64,000 nucleotides of DNA, from the NCBI GenBank assembly GCA_039707465.1, contig CM077653.1, positions 3,328,684-3,392,683 of the forward strand, written 5' to 3'. A model generated the notes under the pieces. It was given only the letters and a program-made list of their open reading frames with translations. It was not told the origin of the DNA and did not search any database. Made by a program: the position numbers and the translations under genes. Numbering within the stretch: the stretch's first letter is position 1; each line of letters begins with the position of its first letter. Shown in pieces: positions 54,237 through 64,000 of this stretch. Origin of the DNA: Rhabdophis nuchalis (lineage: Eukaryota; Chordata; Lepidosauria; Squamata; Natricidae).

Positions 54237-54410
54237 CAGGGGTCCCCAATCTTTTGGACCTCAGGGGCCACTAAATTCATAATTTTAAATCCCATGGGCC
54301 ACTAATAGGATCTGCCTAATGACCGGCTGGGTGGGCGTGGCTAGGTGGTCATGTGACTGGATGGGCGTGGCCAACTCGATGTCACTCATGTCGTGGGGCG
54401 CCTCACCAGA
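54237..54410 (+). mobile_element. hAT-type fragment (CAGGGGTCCCCAA end) with ACCGGTT-like body
   Basis: Starts CAGGGGTCCCCAATCTTTTG, GGGCCACTAAATTCATAATT; the body has GGGTGGGCGTGGCTAGGTGG and CATGTGACTGGATGGGCGTG. The far end is not identified. Confidence 0.65.
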
Positions 54411-55255
54411 CTCTACTCGCCCCTCCCCTCCCAGCCACTCCTCGCCTGCCCGCCCGTGTTCCTTACGGCCCCAAGAGGAGCCAAGCAGCCCCCATGAGAA
54501 AGAATTGGCAAAACAGCTCAGTTCCAATTAGATCTGACCAAGAAGGACCCTTCCTAATGATTGGGCTGTAAAAGAGACCACGGGGAAATTGCAAGACGGG
54601 TGTCAGCCTTCCCAGGTCGAGTGGACAAAAAACATGGCCAGGTGAGCGAATTCTAATTTAGGGTAAAGCTACATTAATAGAATCCTGCAACGAGCAAGCC
54701 AAGGCGATGCTTCGATTGGCTCTCTGTTTAGATAAGTTAGCTTCTTCCTCCTTGGTCACCTGGAAAATGCTATTTTGCTGGCCTTCCTCAACCGCAGAAG
54801 ACGTGTTTGAGCGTTGTGAGGATTGTGCCCATCTAGGGTAAATGCCAGGGCTCCAGGATTGGTGCCCACTCCATACCAATCCGTTAGATCTCGGACCGCA
54901 GAAGAGAAAGGGAAGGAAAGCTTTCCTCCTGACACGCTTGCTTTCCAGAGGCAATGCGTTTGTGAAATAGCCCACCAGCCAATGTCAGTCCTAGCTGAGC
55001 CCCTGAACATCCTGGTCTGTTTGTGAGAAAGGAACCATCCGCTCGCTCGCCTGAACGACTCCATCCAGGTCACTGCAGGTGATGTGAGCGATGACTCACC
55101 AGCGGCTGATTCAAAGGTGTCTGCTTGGAAACACGACACGCACACACAAACTGACACACAAACACACACGCTCCTTCTTAAGCTGCCAGCCCAAGATGCA
55201 CAGGTGGGTGGAAACTGTTATCCCCAACAATGTCTCCGTTTGCCAAGTAGGAAAA
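54411..55255. other. intron 4, nothing recognised
   Basis: Short ACACAC stretches at 55138-55170; open frames here have no recognisable motif. Confidence 0.4.
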
Positions 55256-55802
55256 AGGAGCATTTTTTGAAAAAGAAAGAAAGAAAGGAAGGGAGGGAGG
55301 GAGGAAGCAGGGAGGGAAGGAAGTAAGGAAGAAAGGAAGAAAGAAGGGAAAGACGGAAGAAAGGATGAAAGAAGGGAAAGAGGGAAGAAAGGAAGGGGGG
55401 AAGAAAGAAAGAGAGGGAGGGAGGGAAGAAAGAAAGAAGGGTGGGAGGGAAGGAACAAAGATAGGAAGGGAAGAAAGGAAGGAAGAATGAATAAGAGAAT
55501 GAAAGAAAGAAAGGCGGGAGGGAGGGAAGAAAGAAAGAGAAAGAAAGAAAGAAAGAAAGAAGAGAGAAGGTAAAGAAGGAAGGAAAGAAGGAGGAAAGAA
55601 AGAAAGAAAGGGTGGGAAGAAGGGAAGGAAGAATGAAAGAAAGATAGATAGAAAGAGAGGGAGGGAGGCGGGGAATGAATGAATGAAGGAAGGAAGGAAG
55701 AAAGATAGAAAGAAAGAAACAGAGGGAGAGAGGGAGGGAATGAGATCAGTAATGTATGAATTAAGGAAGGAAGGAAGAAAGGAAGAGAGAGAGGGGGGGG
55801 GG
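55256..55802. repeat. GAAA/GGAA purine-rich tract, about 550 bp
   Basis: Almost all purine on the plus strand (AAGAAAGAAAGGAAGGGAGG and relatives), giving about 550 bases of pyrimidine on the transcribed-sense strand inside intron 4. Confidence 0.93.
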
Positions 55803-56121
55803 AATCTCTGAGGACAACCAGGCCAGGCAGTGGGTTCTATTTGGAATCTTTTCCAGGGAAACCAATCCGAATCCAGCGCCAGAGACCTACTTCTGCCAAC
55901 CACGGAAGGTGAGAATGAATTGACACCTGAGAGGTGCAACAGGTTGGATCTTCTCGCCTGCTAATTAGACGCTCTTGATTGCCAAAGCTGTGGGTGGGAG
56001 GATGGTGGCGTTTCCTTCTTTGCTTTGGTGAAACACCCACAAGTCACACACTGCATCCCGACAGCTTCGAAATTGATCAGGGTTTACAGCGAGTCTGATG
56101 CGAACCCCCATCGATTTCCCT
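55803..56121. other. intron 4, nothing recognised
   Basis: No repeat or coding signal that I can name. Confidence 0.4.
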
Positions 56122-56437
56122 TGAACATAAGTGCTAGTCGTTCCCAACTCTAGGGGGCAGTGCTCATCTTCGTTTCAAAGCCGAAGAGCCAGCGCTGTCC
56201 GAAGACGTCTCCGTGGTCATGTGGCCGGCATGACTCAACACCAAAGGCGCACAGAACGCTGTTCCCTTCCCACCAAAGGTGGTTCCTCTTTTTCTACTTG
56301 CATATTTTATGTGCTTTCGAACTGCTAGGTTGGCAGAAGTTGGGACGAGTCACTGGAGCTAGGGATTCGAACTGCCGAAGTGCCGACCTTTCTGATCGAC
56401 AAGCTCAGGGTCTTAGCCCCTGAGCCACTGCGTCCCT
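56122..56437 (-). mobile_element. tRNA-derived SINE (350-bp family)
   Basis: Reverse copy, AAGTGCTAGTCGTTCCCAAC to CTTAGCCCCTGAGCCACTGC. About 20 bases of the tRNA-like part are deleted. Confidence 0.88.
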
Positions 56438-56732
56438 AAGAAATGACTAGAATTAGAATATATGAAAGGGTCACATAAAGATTTGCACAGAGAACAGTAG
56501 TAAAAATGGGAAAGCTAAGCTGGGGCCTTGCTTAGAAATGCTACCTTGCTGCCTTCAGGGTATAGTTTACGTAAAATAATGGCGGAAAAGAGATATTAAT
56601 CATTCTCCCTCCACCTGCACAATCTGACCAAGTAGCTCTTGAAGTAACTTTACGGCCTTGGGCACAAAAGTGTTCGCATTTGGTTCCTTACTCGCTCAGT
56701 GCTACAAACAACTCATAACAGTCCCTCCGTGC

Positions 56733-57577
56733 CAGTGGTGAAATCTGAAAAAAATTCCCTACCGGTTTGGTGGGTGTGGCTTGGTGGGTGTGGCTTGGTG
56801 GGTGTGGCTTGGTTGACGTGGTTTGGTGGTCCTGTGACTGGATGAGCGTGGCTTGGTGGTCATAGTCATGTGACCGGGTGAGCTCAAAAACCAACTTTCA
56901 CGCTTCACACCCAAACAACACAAAAGCCACACAACTGATTCACACAGAGTGCAGAAGCTTCACACAAAATGCCCCCTGCCACAACAAGCAAGAACCTCAC
57001 AGAGCCACAGAGAGCTCAAAAACAAGCTATCACACTTCACACAAAAATAACACAAAAGCTACACAACTGACTCGCACACAATGCAGGAGCAGCTGGACTT
57101 CACACAAAATGCCCCCTGCCGCAACAAGCAAGAACCTCACAGAGCCACAGAGAGCTCAAAAACAAACTATCACACTTCACACAAAAACAACACAAAAGCT
57201 ACACGGCTGACTCACACACAACGCAAAAGCACCCAAAATTGCCCCTGCAACAACAAGCAGGACCGTCACAGAGGTACAAAGAGCTCCAAAACCAACTTTC
57301 ACACTTCACACACAAACAACACAAAAGCCCCACCCAAATGATTCACACACAATACAGAAGCTTCACACAAAATGGCCCCTGCAACAAGAAGCAGGAACCT
57401 CACTGAGTCAAGGTTAGGGCTAATAGGTAGTAAGAAATGCTTTTTTAAAAGTTTTAAAACATAGATTCATCAGCTGTGACAATCGTGCAATCGTGGGAAC
57501 TTTTAAAAAACGTTTTAGAACCATTTGTTGCTACCGGTTCCAGCGAGCCGGGCAGAACCGGTAGCATTTCACCCCTA
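56733..57577. mobile_element. ACCGGTT-family hAT-like element with a four-unit internal tandem repeat
   Basis: Ends CAGTGGTGAAATCTGAAAAA and AACCGGTAGCATTTCACCCC; flanks CTCCGTGC and ATCCATGC are similar at 6 of 8. The inside has GTGTGGCTTGGTGG repeats (56775-56815) and about four units of 130-140 bp starting near 56881, 57012, 57152 and 57282, each with AGCTCAAAAACCAAC, ACAACACAAAAGC and TTCACACAAAATG. Confidence 0.82.
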
Positions 57578-57604
57578 ATCCATGCGCTGTGGGTCAATAC
57601 TTAC

Positions 57605-57722
57605 AGCTTCCATTGGTACTCTGTGGCGGGAGGATTGGCATCGGAGATACAGGTCAGTTTCACATCCTTCCGGTTGATGTACCAGTTGCTGTCAAAACCA
57701 TCGATCCTAACCTCGGGTTCGT
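57605..57722 (-). CDS. NECTIN1: NECTIN1 exon 4: first half of the third Ig domain
   Basis: Acceptor TTCCCTGCTCCACAG, donor CT|GTAAGT. With the T left by exon 3 it opens Y-E-P-E-V, then RIDGFDSNWYINRKDVKLTC, then ISDANPPATEYQWKL. The KLTC cysteine and the YQW tryptophan are the core of the third Ig fold, completed by exon 5. Human nectin-1 matches closely (EPEV...DANPPATEY). 118 nt take phase 1 to phase 2. On the sense strand, more than 300 bases of pyrimidine-rich sequence lead directly into its acceptor. Confidence 0.97.
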
Positions 57723-57723
57723 C

Positions 57724-58055
57724 TGTGGAGCAGGGAAGACAGAACGGAGGAAGATGGTGGAGGAGAGAGAGAAAGGAAGAGAAGGAGGAGAATAAGGGAA
57801 GAGAGAAAACAGAGATGGAGAAAAGAAAGAGCCAAGAAAGGTTGAGAAGATTGAGGAATGAGGGCAACATTGAGGAAGAGAAAGATGGCAAGAACGGGGT
57901 TGGAGAACAGAAGGATGGAAAGAAACAAGGATGAAAGGAAGAGCCAAGGAGAAGAAAGGAAAAATTGCGGAATTGGAAAAGCAAGGAGGAAAAAGAGGAA
58001 TGATGGAGGGAAAACAGAGAAGCGTCGGGAGAAGACAGGAGAGTAGGAAGGGCGA
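57724..58055. repeat. purine-rich tract abutting the exon 4 acceptor
   Basis: Plus-strand G/A-rich without strict period (GAGAGAGAAAGGAAGAGAAG). In the sense direction this is an unusually long pyrimidine tract upstream of exon 4. Confidence 0.9.
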
Positions 58056-58707
58056 GAGAAAAGGCAGACATTAATGGATGTCCTGGAGACCATTTCCATC
58101 TCCTAACAGTGGCTTCTGCAGCAAACCACAATGATGTCAATAATGACACATGCATGGCGCCATCATGCCAACGATGATGATTGCAGATGTCCTTGTGCCC
58201 TGACGTCCTCACACTTGCTTTGCTACTTGTCCCTCCTCCCTCAGGGAAAACCCATGCCTAGTGGACCTCCCCAACAAGAGAAGTAATCAATTCTTCACTG
58301 AGGCGGTTGCAAATAAGTCACGGTAAGATCTCTTTGTCAACCCTGGCCGAAGCCGTCTTGGAGCTTCAGGGTTGCCACACTGGAGCTGACGGATTGGGAG
58401 GTGGGGATTAGAGACAGCTTGGGTTGTGTAGTCAAACTAAACTACTTTCTCTTGGGAACCAAGGATCTTCTCACCCTTGGCCGGAGGGAGGAGGAGTAAT
58501 GTCACCAGGCAACCAGACGGCGCCTTGATTGGACCATGTGACTGATGGTTTGGGGTTGAGGGGGAAAAAAGCTTTCACTTTTAATGAGGTGAAACCCACG
58601 GGACTCTTCAGGTTTTCACCAGAAGTGTGCCAGAAGTATGCCAATATCCCACATCCAATAAAGCTATTCTTTGAGGAATTCTCCTGCCTCGGAGTTTTGC
58701 TTACCAT
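58056..58707. other. intron 3, nothing recognised
   Basis: No repeat or coding signal that I can name. Confidence 0.45.
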
Positions 58708-59105
58708 GTTTCCCCGAAAATAAGACAAGGTCTTATTTCCTTTTGACACCCCCCCTTTGAAGTAAGCACTTGGCCTTATTTTTGGGGAGGTGTTATTATT
58801 TTTGAGGTGCAGGAGGCACCCTTAACCTCAGCCCGGGGATCAGCAGATCCAGAGAGGGCCAGAAGTTCTGTCTGTTTGTGGCCAACTCTTGCCAGCCCTG
58901 GTATCGCTGGGCCTGCCTCTCTTTTTGCAGCCGCCACTAAGAGAAGAGGCGCAGTAGCTAGGGTTTCTAGGAGTGGCCTCCAAGAGGCCATTCCACGTGG
59001 ATGGCAGGTGCAACTTCTCCCTTCCCCACCCGGAAATGGCGAGGACTGGCTGCACATGCGGTTAAATATTTTCGGGGAGGTCTTATATTCGGGGAAACAG
59101 TGTAG
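58708..59105. mobile_element. MITE with GTTTCCCCGAAAATAAGAC ends
   Basis: Starts ATGTTTCCCCGAAAATAAGA and ends TCTTATATTCGGGGAAACAG, inverted repeats about 400 bases apart. The core holds GCAGCCGCCACTAAGAGAAG. It lies wholly inside intron 3. Confidence 0.82.
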
Positions 59106-59207
59106 TATGGGTCTATTCCTTGCAACCCCGACACTCCCGTTTTAAGTCCTGTCTCTTTTATGTCCCAACTCCACTGTTACGCATCACTCCACGCTTCCTC
59201 AACTTAC

Positions 59208-59510
59208 ACAGCACGTTGAGGGTCATGCTCTCCGTAAAACGCTCCAACTGGTAGTTGACCACACACTTCAGCTGCTGTTGGTGGGCTTCCCGGCTTGGTA
59301 GAAGACGGTAGCGGCTGATCACAGTGATGGTGCCATTCTCATTGCGGATCTCCTGGAATTCCGCCTCGCCTTTCAGCTTCGTGTCCCAGGTCACCGTGCT
59401 GGGAGGTTTTCCATTGGAGGAGATGCAGGTGGCCACCAAGATTTTCTCCGTCATGCCGGCCCTGGCGATCAGCTGTTTGGTGGTGCCCTCCATCCGGTTC
59501 ACTGGTTTGG
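59208..59510 (-). CDS. NECTIN1: NECTIN1 exon 3: second Ig domain
   Basis: Acceptor TTGATTACAG, donor T|GTAAGTT. It starts by completing Ala, then KPVNRMEGTTKQLIARAG, LVATCISSNGKPPSTVTWDT, RNENGTITVISRYRLLPSRE and LKCVVNYQLERFTESMTLNV. The ATC and LKC cysteines and the TW tryptophan define the second (C-type) Ig fold; NGT is a glycosylation sequon that human nectin-1 shares. 303 nt take phase 1 to phase 1. Upstream exons 1-2 lie beyond the window. This domain spaces the distal V domain, which makes the trans contact with nectin-3 or nectin-1 on the neighbouring cell. Confidence 0.97.
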
Positions 59511-60110
59511 CTGTAATCAAGAGATTGGATGAGCAAGTGGAAGCATGATCAAAGTGATGATCAAATAACTTGCAAGGACCACAGTTGTCCTTTGAGGAGC
59601 ATCAACATGGTGTCCTCCTCATCAGTTTGTCCAAGATCTGAACATTAATGAAGATCTAGGTAGACCTGTTGACACGGGCTTCTTCTGAATCCCATCTCAA
59701 ATGAAACCAGCCTTCAGCTGGTTTCCTTCTTTGTGTTTTTATTATTGTTGTGAGCCATCCAAAGTTTGTGTTGTACAAGACAGGAGGAAATAGGAATCTT
59801 ATAAATACATACGTACGTGGAGCAACAAATGTCATCGGCAAGTGTGACCCCATTGGTGAAATGGGATTCATCGCAATGCCACGTTTCATGAAAAAGGGGG
59901 CAGGTTGTGAGTAGTTCTTTACCAGGACACGTTAGCAAACATGCTACAAAAATCTGGTATGCTAGAAAGGGAGAAACTGAGGGCCGTATTGTGGCCTCTG
60001 ATGACCATCTCACCTTCCTTTCACACCTCTAGTTCTCCCAAAAGTGCTGAAGGGAAAACAGCAGGCGCTTTGATCTACCTGACTTCTAGGCTAGCATGTT
60101 GATTTTTACT
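59511..60110. other. intron 2, nothing recognised
   Basis: No V-domain exon and no named repeat. Confidence 0.5.
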
Positions 60111-60112
60111 TA

Positions 60113-60770
60113 TATCCCAAAGCCCCCGTAGGCCAGACAAGGAATAATGAATGGAAACTGATCAAGGAGAGATTCAACCTGGAAATTAGGAGACCTGGAA
60201 GCCATCTTTAGCATTGGGCCTTCAGACCTGCCACATTTAATGTTGTGGGAAATTGAGAGGGCAGGATTCTATGGAGCATGGGAGATGTATACTCATAATA
60301 ACATTCCTTTCTCAGATAGTCAAGGACATCTTGCCCTGCACCTGCAGTGGGTGTGTTTGGGAGGCATCTCCAGTTGGGACGGTACTTGATTGGACCGTGT
60401 GATGGACACGTGGGTGCTGGGTAGGTGCTTGAACTTTCGTTTGGGTGGGGAAAACCTGAAAACTTTCATATTTGGGTTTTCCCACATGTGCCAATATGAC
60501 ATCTCTAATAAAATGGAACTTTGAGGAACCTCAAGCCTCAGAGCCTTCTTTCATTGGGGGTGTTAATTGGAAGCCTACTAGAGACAGTGAGAGCAATCAA
60601 TCCATGGAACAGAAGTTGCCTTCAGAATTTGTTAGAGCTTCATCACTGGAGGCTTTCAAGAAAAGACTGGACTGCCATTTGTCAGAAATGATGTAGGGTC
60701 TCCTGCTTGGGCGGGGTGTGTGTGTGTGGACTAGATGGCCTACAAGGTCCCCTCCAACTATTCTATCATT
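60113..60770 (+). mobile_element. CR1 3' region split by an LTR insertion
   Basis: 60113-60188 (GGCCAGACAAGGAATAATGA, GATTCAACCTGGAAATTAGG) is interrupted at 60189-60573 by a degraded 411-bp-family LTR (GGGTGGGGAAAACCTGAAAA, ATGTGCCAATATGACATCTC). CR1 resumes at about 60580 (ACAGTGAGAGCAATCAATCC) and ends GTCCCCTCCAACTATTC. Confidence 0.83.
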
Positions 60771-61392
60771 TGCAAACATTAGTCTTCTCATCATTTCTAT
60801 CAACCATCTCCTCCCACTTATGACTGCATGACTGTAACTTTGTTGATTGTATCCTTACGATTTATATTGATATTGTTTCCTGATTGCTTATTTGTACCCT
60901 GTGACTATCATTAAGTGTTGTACCTTAGGATTCTTGATGAATGGATCTTGTATTTTTATGTACACTGAGAGCATCTGCACCAAAGACAGATTCCTTGTGT
61001 GTCCAATCACACTTGGCCAATAAAGAATTCTATTCTATTCTATTCTATTCTATTCTATTCTTATTTCTATTCTACTCTACTCTTATTTCTATTCTATTCT
61101 ATTCTCTAGTAATTCTATTCTATTCTATTCTATTCTTATTTCTATTCTATTCTTCTATTCTACTCTACTCTTACTTCTATTCTATTCTCTATTCCTTCTA
61201 TTCTATTCTACTCCATTCTACTCTTATTTCTATTCTGTTCTTCTATTGTACTCTACTCTTATTTCTATTCTATTCTATTCTCTAGTAATTCTATTCTATT
61301 CTATTCCACTCTACTCTATTCTCTATTAATTCTATTCTATTCTATTCTATTCTATTCTATTCTATTTGATTCTATTCCATTCTGTTCCTCTG
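60771..61392 (+). mobile_element. snake-type CR1/L3 LINE 3' UTR with a long ATTCT array
   Basis: The 3' UTR carries TGCACCAAAGACAGATTCCT, TGTGTGTCCAATCACACTTG and GCCAATAAAGAATTCT, then runs straight into an ATTCT array of about 370 bases (61022-61392) with CTTATTT and TCTAGTA interruptions repeated at higher order. In advanced snakes, LINEs of this kind are known to seed AATAG microsatellites. Confidence 0.82.
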
Positions 61393-61855
61393 TTTTGTGT
61401 GAGTATGGTTATTCTCCAGACTAGAATTAAAAGAGGGCATGGCTTCATGAAATGTGTGGGCTGTAAGGCTTCAATTCAGCAATAAGCCCTCCCTAAGATA
61501 CACGCGGAGGGTCAGTTTGACGTTAGTAGTTACAGAATGAGGCCATAAACCAGGAGACTGTGAGTTCTAGTTTGGTTCTGAGCTTTTACGGATGACCTTC
61601 CTCAGCCACATTAACTCCCACTGATGTTGATGTTTTTCACGCATCGTTTTGCTTAAGGAGTTTTGTTTTTATATTATTGCTGTAAACTTGCTTGAGGGTT
61701 TACATTAAATGGCCTGCATCAATATTTTCAAAACAAGGAGCCCAGATCGCCAACGTTGCGCCATATTTTGAATAACAAGCTTCACCCTGTTACACACCAC
61801 ATTTGCATTTGTCCAGAGTCAATTTCTTTTCCTTCATCTCAACAACGGTGTACCT
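61393..61855. other. intron 2, nothing recognised
   Basis: A piece related to the minisatellite at 20750-21330 (CCAGGAGACTGTGAGTTCTA) lies at 61550-61580. Confidence 0.45.
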
Positions 61856-62229
61856 TATTTTCCGGACTATAAGACACCCTTTTTTCTCCCCCTCAAAGAG
61901 GCTGAAAATTTGGGTGCGTCTTATACTCCAAAAGTCGCTTTTGTGAAGCTTTTTCCCCCAGTCCTAATGAGGCGGAGATCTTCTATGCTTTGCCTGCTTT
62001 TTTGCTTCTCCCTCTGATGATCAGCTGGGCTTTAGAAGCTGTTTTTTATCCCCAACCAGGGGATAGAAAGCGTGCACGCGCACTCAAAACCAGCAAACCT
62101 ATGTGCTGAAGCTGACCAGACTAAGGACGCTAGCCAGATGCATACCTGGCAGGTAGAATTTTATTTTTCTCCCAAAAAACTAAGGTGCATCTTAGATGCC
62201 GGTGTGTCTTATGCTCCAAAAAATACAGA
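61856..62229. mobile_element. MITE of the TACCGTAT/TTATTTTCCGGAC family
   Basis: Starts TACCTTATTTTCCGGACTAT and ends CTTATGCTCCAAAAAATACAG, with GGTGCGTCTTATACTCC inside. Related to 28803-29226. Confidence 0.78.
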
Positions 62230-62289
62230 AGTTGTCCGGGTCTCAAAGTTAAGATTGCGACAGGGTCACAAACTCTAACACTTAAAACT

Positions 62290-62560
62290 CAAGCAACGAA
62301 GACAAATTCCTTGTGTGTCTAATCACACTTAGCCAATAAAGAATTCAATTCAATTCAATTCTCCTCTACTTCTTTCTCCTCTCCTCTCCTCTCCTCCTAT
62401 TCTCCTATCCTTACTCTACTCCTATTTTCCTCTCTTCTCTTCTCCTCTCCTCTACACCTATTCTCCTCTCCTCCTCTCCTCTTCTCTTTTCTTCTCCTCT
62501 CCTCCTATTTTACTATTCTAATTCTAATTCCATTCCACTCCACTCCATTCTATTCCTTTC
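62290..62560 (+). mobile_element. second CR1/L3-type LINE tail with CTCCT/ATTCA array
   Basis: CAAATTCCTTGTGTGTCTAA, CACACTTAGCCAATAAAGAA and then ATTCA and CTCCT-type pyrimidine repeats to about 62560. Same tail as 60980-61025, with a different microsatellite. Confidence 0.82.
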
Positions 62561-62765
62561 ACGGTGGGTATAGCCAGCCAGAGGCCATTGCAGACTGTCT
62601 ATCTAAGATTAACCAATGACGCTGGTCATCATTTGAGGGCAAGACAAAACTTGCTCAGAAAGAAGGCAAATATTTCCTACTCTCATTCCAACTCAGAGCG
62701 GAGTTTCATGAAAAAAAAAGGTGTGTGTGTGTTTCTATATAAGGGGGAAATGTGTTTCCCAAATC

Positions 62766-63425
62766 CAGGTAGTTCTCAACTTACAACAGTTCATTTAGTG
62801 ACAACAGCACTGAAAATAGGGATGTATGACTGTTGTCCAAACTTAAGACCGCTGCAGCATCTCCATGGGTCTTGTGATCAGAATTCAGAGGTTTGGCATC
62901 TGAACCATATTTATGATAGTTGCATGTGAAATGATCTGAAGTCTTTTAAAGGTTCGGGCCAACCGGTAGTAAAAAAAAATGCTTTAAAAAGTAAAAGAAA
63001 GTTCCAGCACTCTGTCTGACAATCAGCTGTGCCGCATGATTTCTAGTGAATATAAATTGCATGGCACAGCTGATTGTCGCACAGCTGACTACCGGTTCTC
63101 CCGAACCAGTAGCATTTTTTTTTTTTACTACCGATTCAGGCAAACTGATAGCATTTTTTGCAACCAGTTCAGGCAAACCGGCCCAAACCGGTAGCATTTC
63201 ACCCTTGATCACAGTGTCCCAAGTTCATATACTCCCCTTTTCCAAGCAGATTTTGATGAGCGATGTCAATGGGAAAGCCAGATTCATTGCAAATCCAGTG
63301 ATTCACTTAACAACCATGACAAGAAAGGTCATAAAATGGGCAGAAACTCACTTATTGACTGTCTCCCTTAGCAGCAGAAATTTGGGGCTCATAAAGGTGG
63401 CCGTAAATCAAGGACCACCTGTATA
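62766..63425. mobile_element. TAAGTCGAGGAC-family DNA element interrupted by an ACCGGTT-family element
   Basis: Left part 62766-62930 (CAGGTAGTTCTCAACTTACA, TCAGAATTCAGAGGTTTGGC) and right part 63215-63425 (CAACCATGACAAGAAAGGTC, GTAAATCAAGGACCACCTGT) belong to one element. 62950-63210 between them has GGTTCGGGCCAACCGGTAGT and CCAAACCGGTAGCATTTCAC. Confidence 0.75.
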
Positions 63426-63735
63426 AGACCCAGACGGAACAAGAGGGAAACGAAGATATATTTTCCAGAGATCTGGGGTGCAATCTTATTTTTGGGGGGT
63501 GGGGGGGGTGGTTGGCCAAGAGTTGCAAACTGAAATGTTCTCAGACAGGTAAAACCAGTAGTTACATATGAGATCCATGAAAGGGGAAGTAAAACCTGAA
63601 AACCGATCCCTGTGAATTTGCAAAAGGCACTTCTCCTTTCTGCTCCTGCATTTCCTCTTTTTGAATCCATTAAAAAAAACACAAAAAACACCTTCCCAAT
63701 TCCCAAACTTTCACGACTTTTGGGCAGGGGTAAAA
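63426..63735. other. intron 2, nothing recognised
   Basis: G-rich run at 63486-63508; no other signal. Confidence 0.4.
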
Positions 63736-63930
63736 GTCCTCTGAGATTTAATTTAATTTAATATTTAAATTTCTATACCGCCCTTCTCCCTTCCGGGACT
63801 CAAGGCGGTGTACAGGCAGCAGTAAAATCACGAATAAAACATAGAAAACAATTAAAAACCTATTAAAATACATTCGCTAATGAGTAGCCTGTCTAAAACC
63901 TATTAACCACAAGGCAATCCTTTGCAAGCC
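63736..63930 (-). mobile_element. L2-like LINE 3' end, reverse
   Basis: TTTAATTTAATTTAATATTT then CTATACCGCCCTTCTCCCTT and AAGGCGGTGTACAGGCAGCA, the complement of the GGGCGGGATATAAAT tail. The edge towards 64000 is not clear. Confidence 0.7.
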
Positions 63931-64000
63931 CTCTGAAGTTCTGGTCCTGTTCTCCATCCCCTTTCTGCTCTCAGACAATGAGGGTGGGAGGATATACTGA

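Noticed and set aside
55178..55939. 253-codon Ser/Leu/Phe/Pro-rich frame on the minus strand
   Set aside because: Translation of the GAAA/GGAA tract.
57601..58212. 203-codon frame including exon 4
   Set aside because: Only the last 39 residues (57605-57722) are exon 4. The upstream part is the pyrimidine tract in intron 3, and the acceptor CTCCACAG marks the true edge.
59511..64000. NECTIN1 V-domain exon (exon 2)
   Set aside because: No frame on the minus strand here shows the expected V-domain pattern (cysteine, tryptophan, D-x-G-x-Y-x-C). It should lie beyond the window.

Overview
The window is one vertebrate genomic locus, most likely from a squamate reptile and probably an advanced snake. 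The evidence is repeat content: CR1, L2-like and Bov-B LINE tails, Sauria-type and other tRNA-derived SINEs, hAT MITEs, and ATTCT (AATAG) arrays fused to a LINE 3' end, which matches what is known of microsatellite seeding by snake CR1/L3 elements. There are no operons, bacterial genes, CRISPR arrays or tRNA/rRNA genes. The species call is inference.

The only host gene I can support is NECTIN1, an immunoglobulin-superfamily adhesion molecule of adherens junctions. It runs on the minus strand, so its 5' end lies beyond base 64000. In transcription order the window holds exon 3 (59208-59510, second Ig domain), exon 4 (57605-57722) and exon 5 (50510-50661), which together make the third Ig domain, and then two alternative 3' ends. 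The long (delta-type) end is one exon (36845-37386) with stalk, transmembrane helix and a tail ending in the PDZ ligand EWYV. The short (alpha/HIgR-type) end is 32 kb further on: a transmembrane exon (4370-4517), a 91-nt exon (1474-1564) and a tail exon (87-245). All splice sites are GT-AG and every junction keeps phase. Exons 1-2 (signal peptide, V domain) are not in the window.

The rest is intron or possible 3' UTR, densely colonised by repeats. 1-36844 holds the alternative 3' exons and the sequence between them. 37387-50509, 50662-57604 and 57723-59207 are introns. 59511-64000 is part of intron 2. Best-preserved elements: a family of 109-140 bp palindromic hAT MITEs, four of them with perfect 8-bp target duplications; a 345-bp hAT MITE with a perfect 8-bp duplication; a solo LTR with 5-bp duplication carrying a nested L2-like LINE with its own 5-bp duplication; a CR1 split by an LTR; and a SINE with a 12-bp duplication.

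The most interesting structures are (i) the fully phased alternative 3' end of NECTIN1, including a small exon found by frame logic; (ii) two separate 41-bp minisatellites grown from the same internal segment of one hAT-like repeat family, with an unexpanded copy also present; (iii) nested and composite retroelements with readable target duplications; and (iv) microsatellites that grew inside mobile elements (GAA beside a 32-bp perfect inverted repeat, AAGG inside a Bov-B reading frame). I found no convincing sign of a new multi-gene system. Repeat family names are from recognition of motifs and ends, not from a database search.
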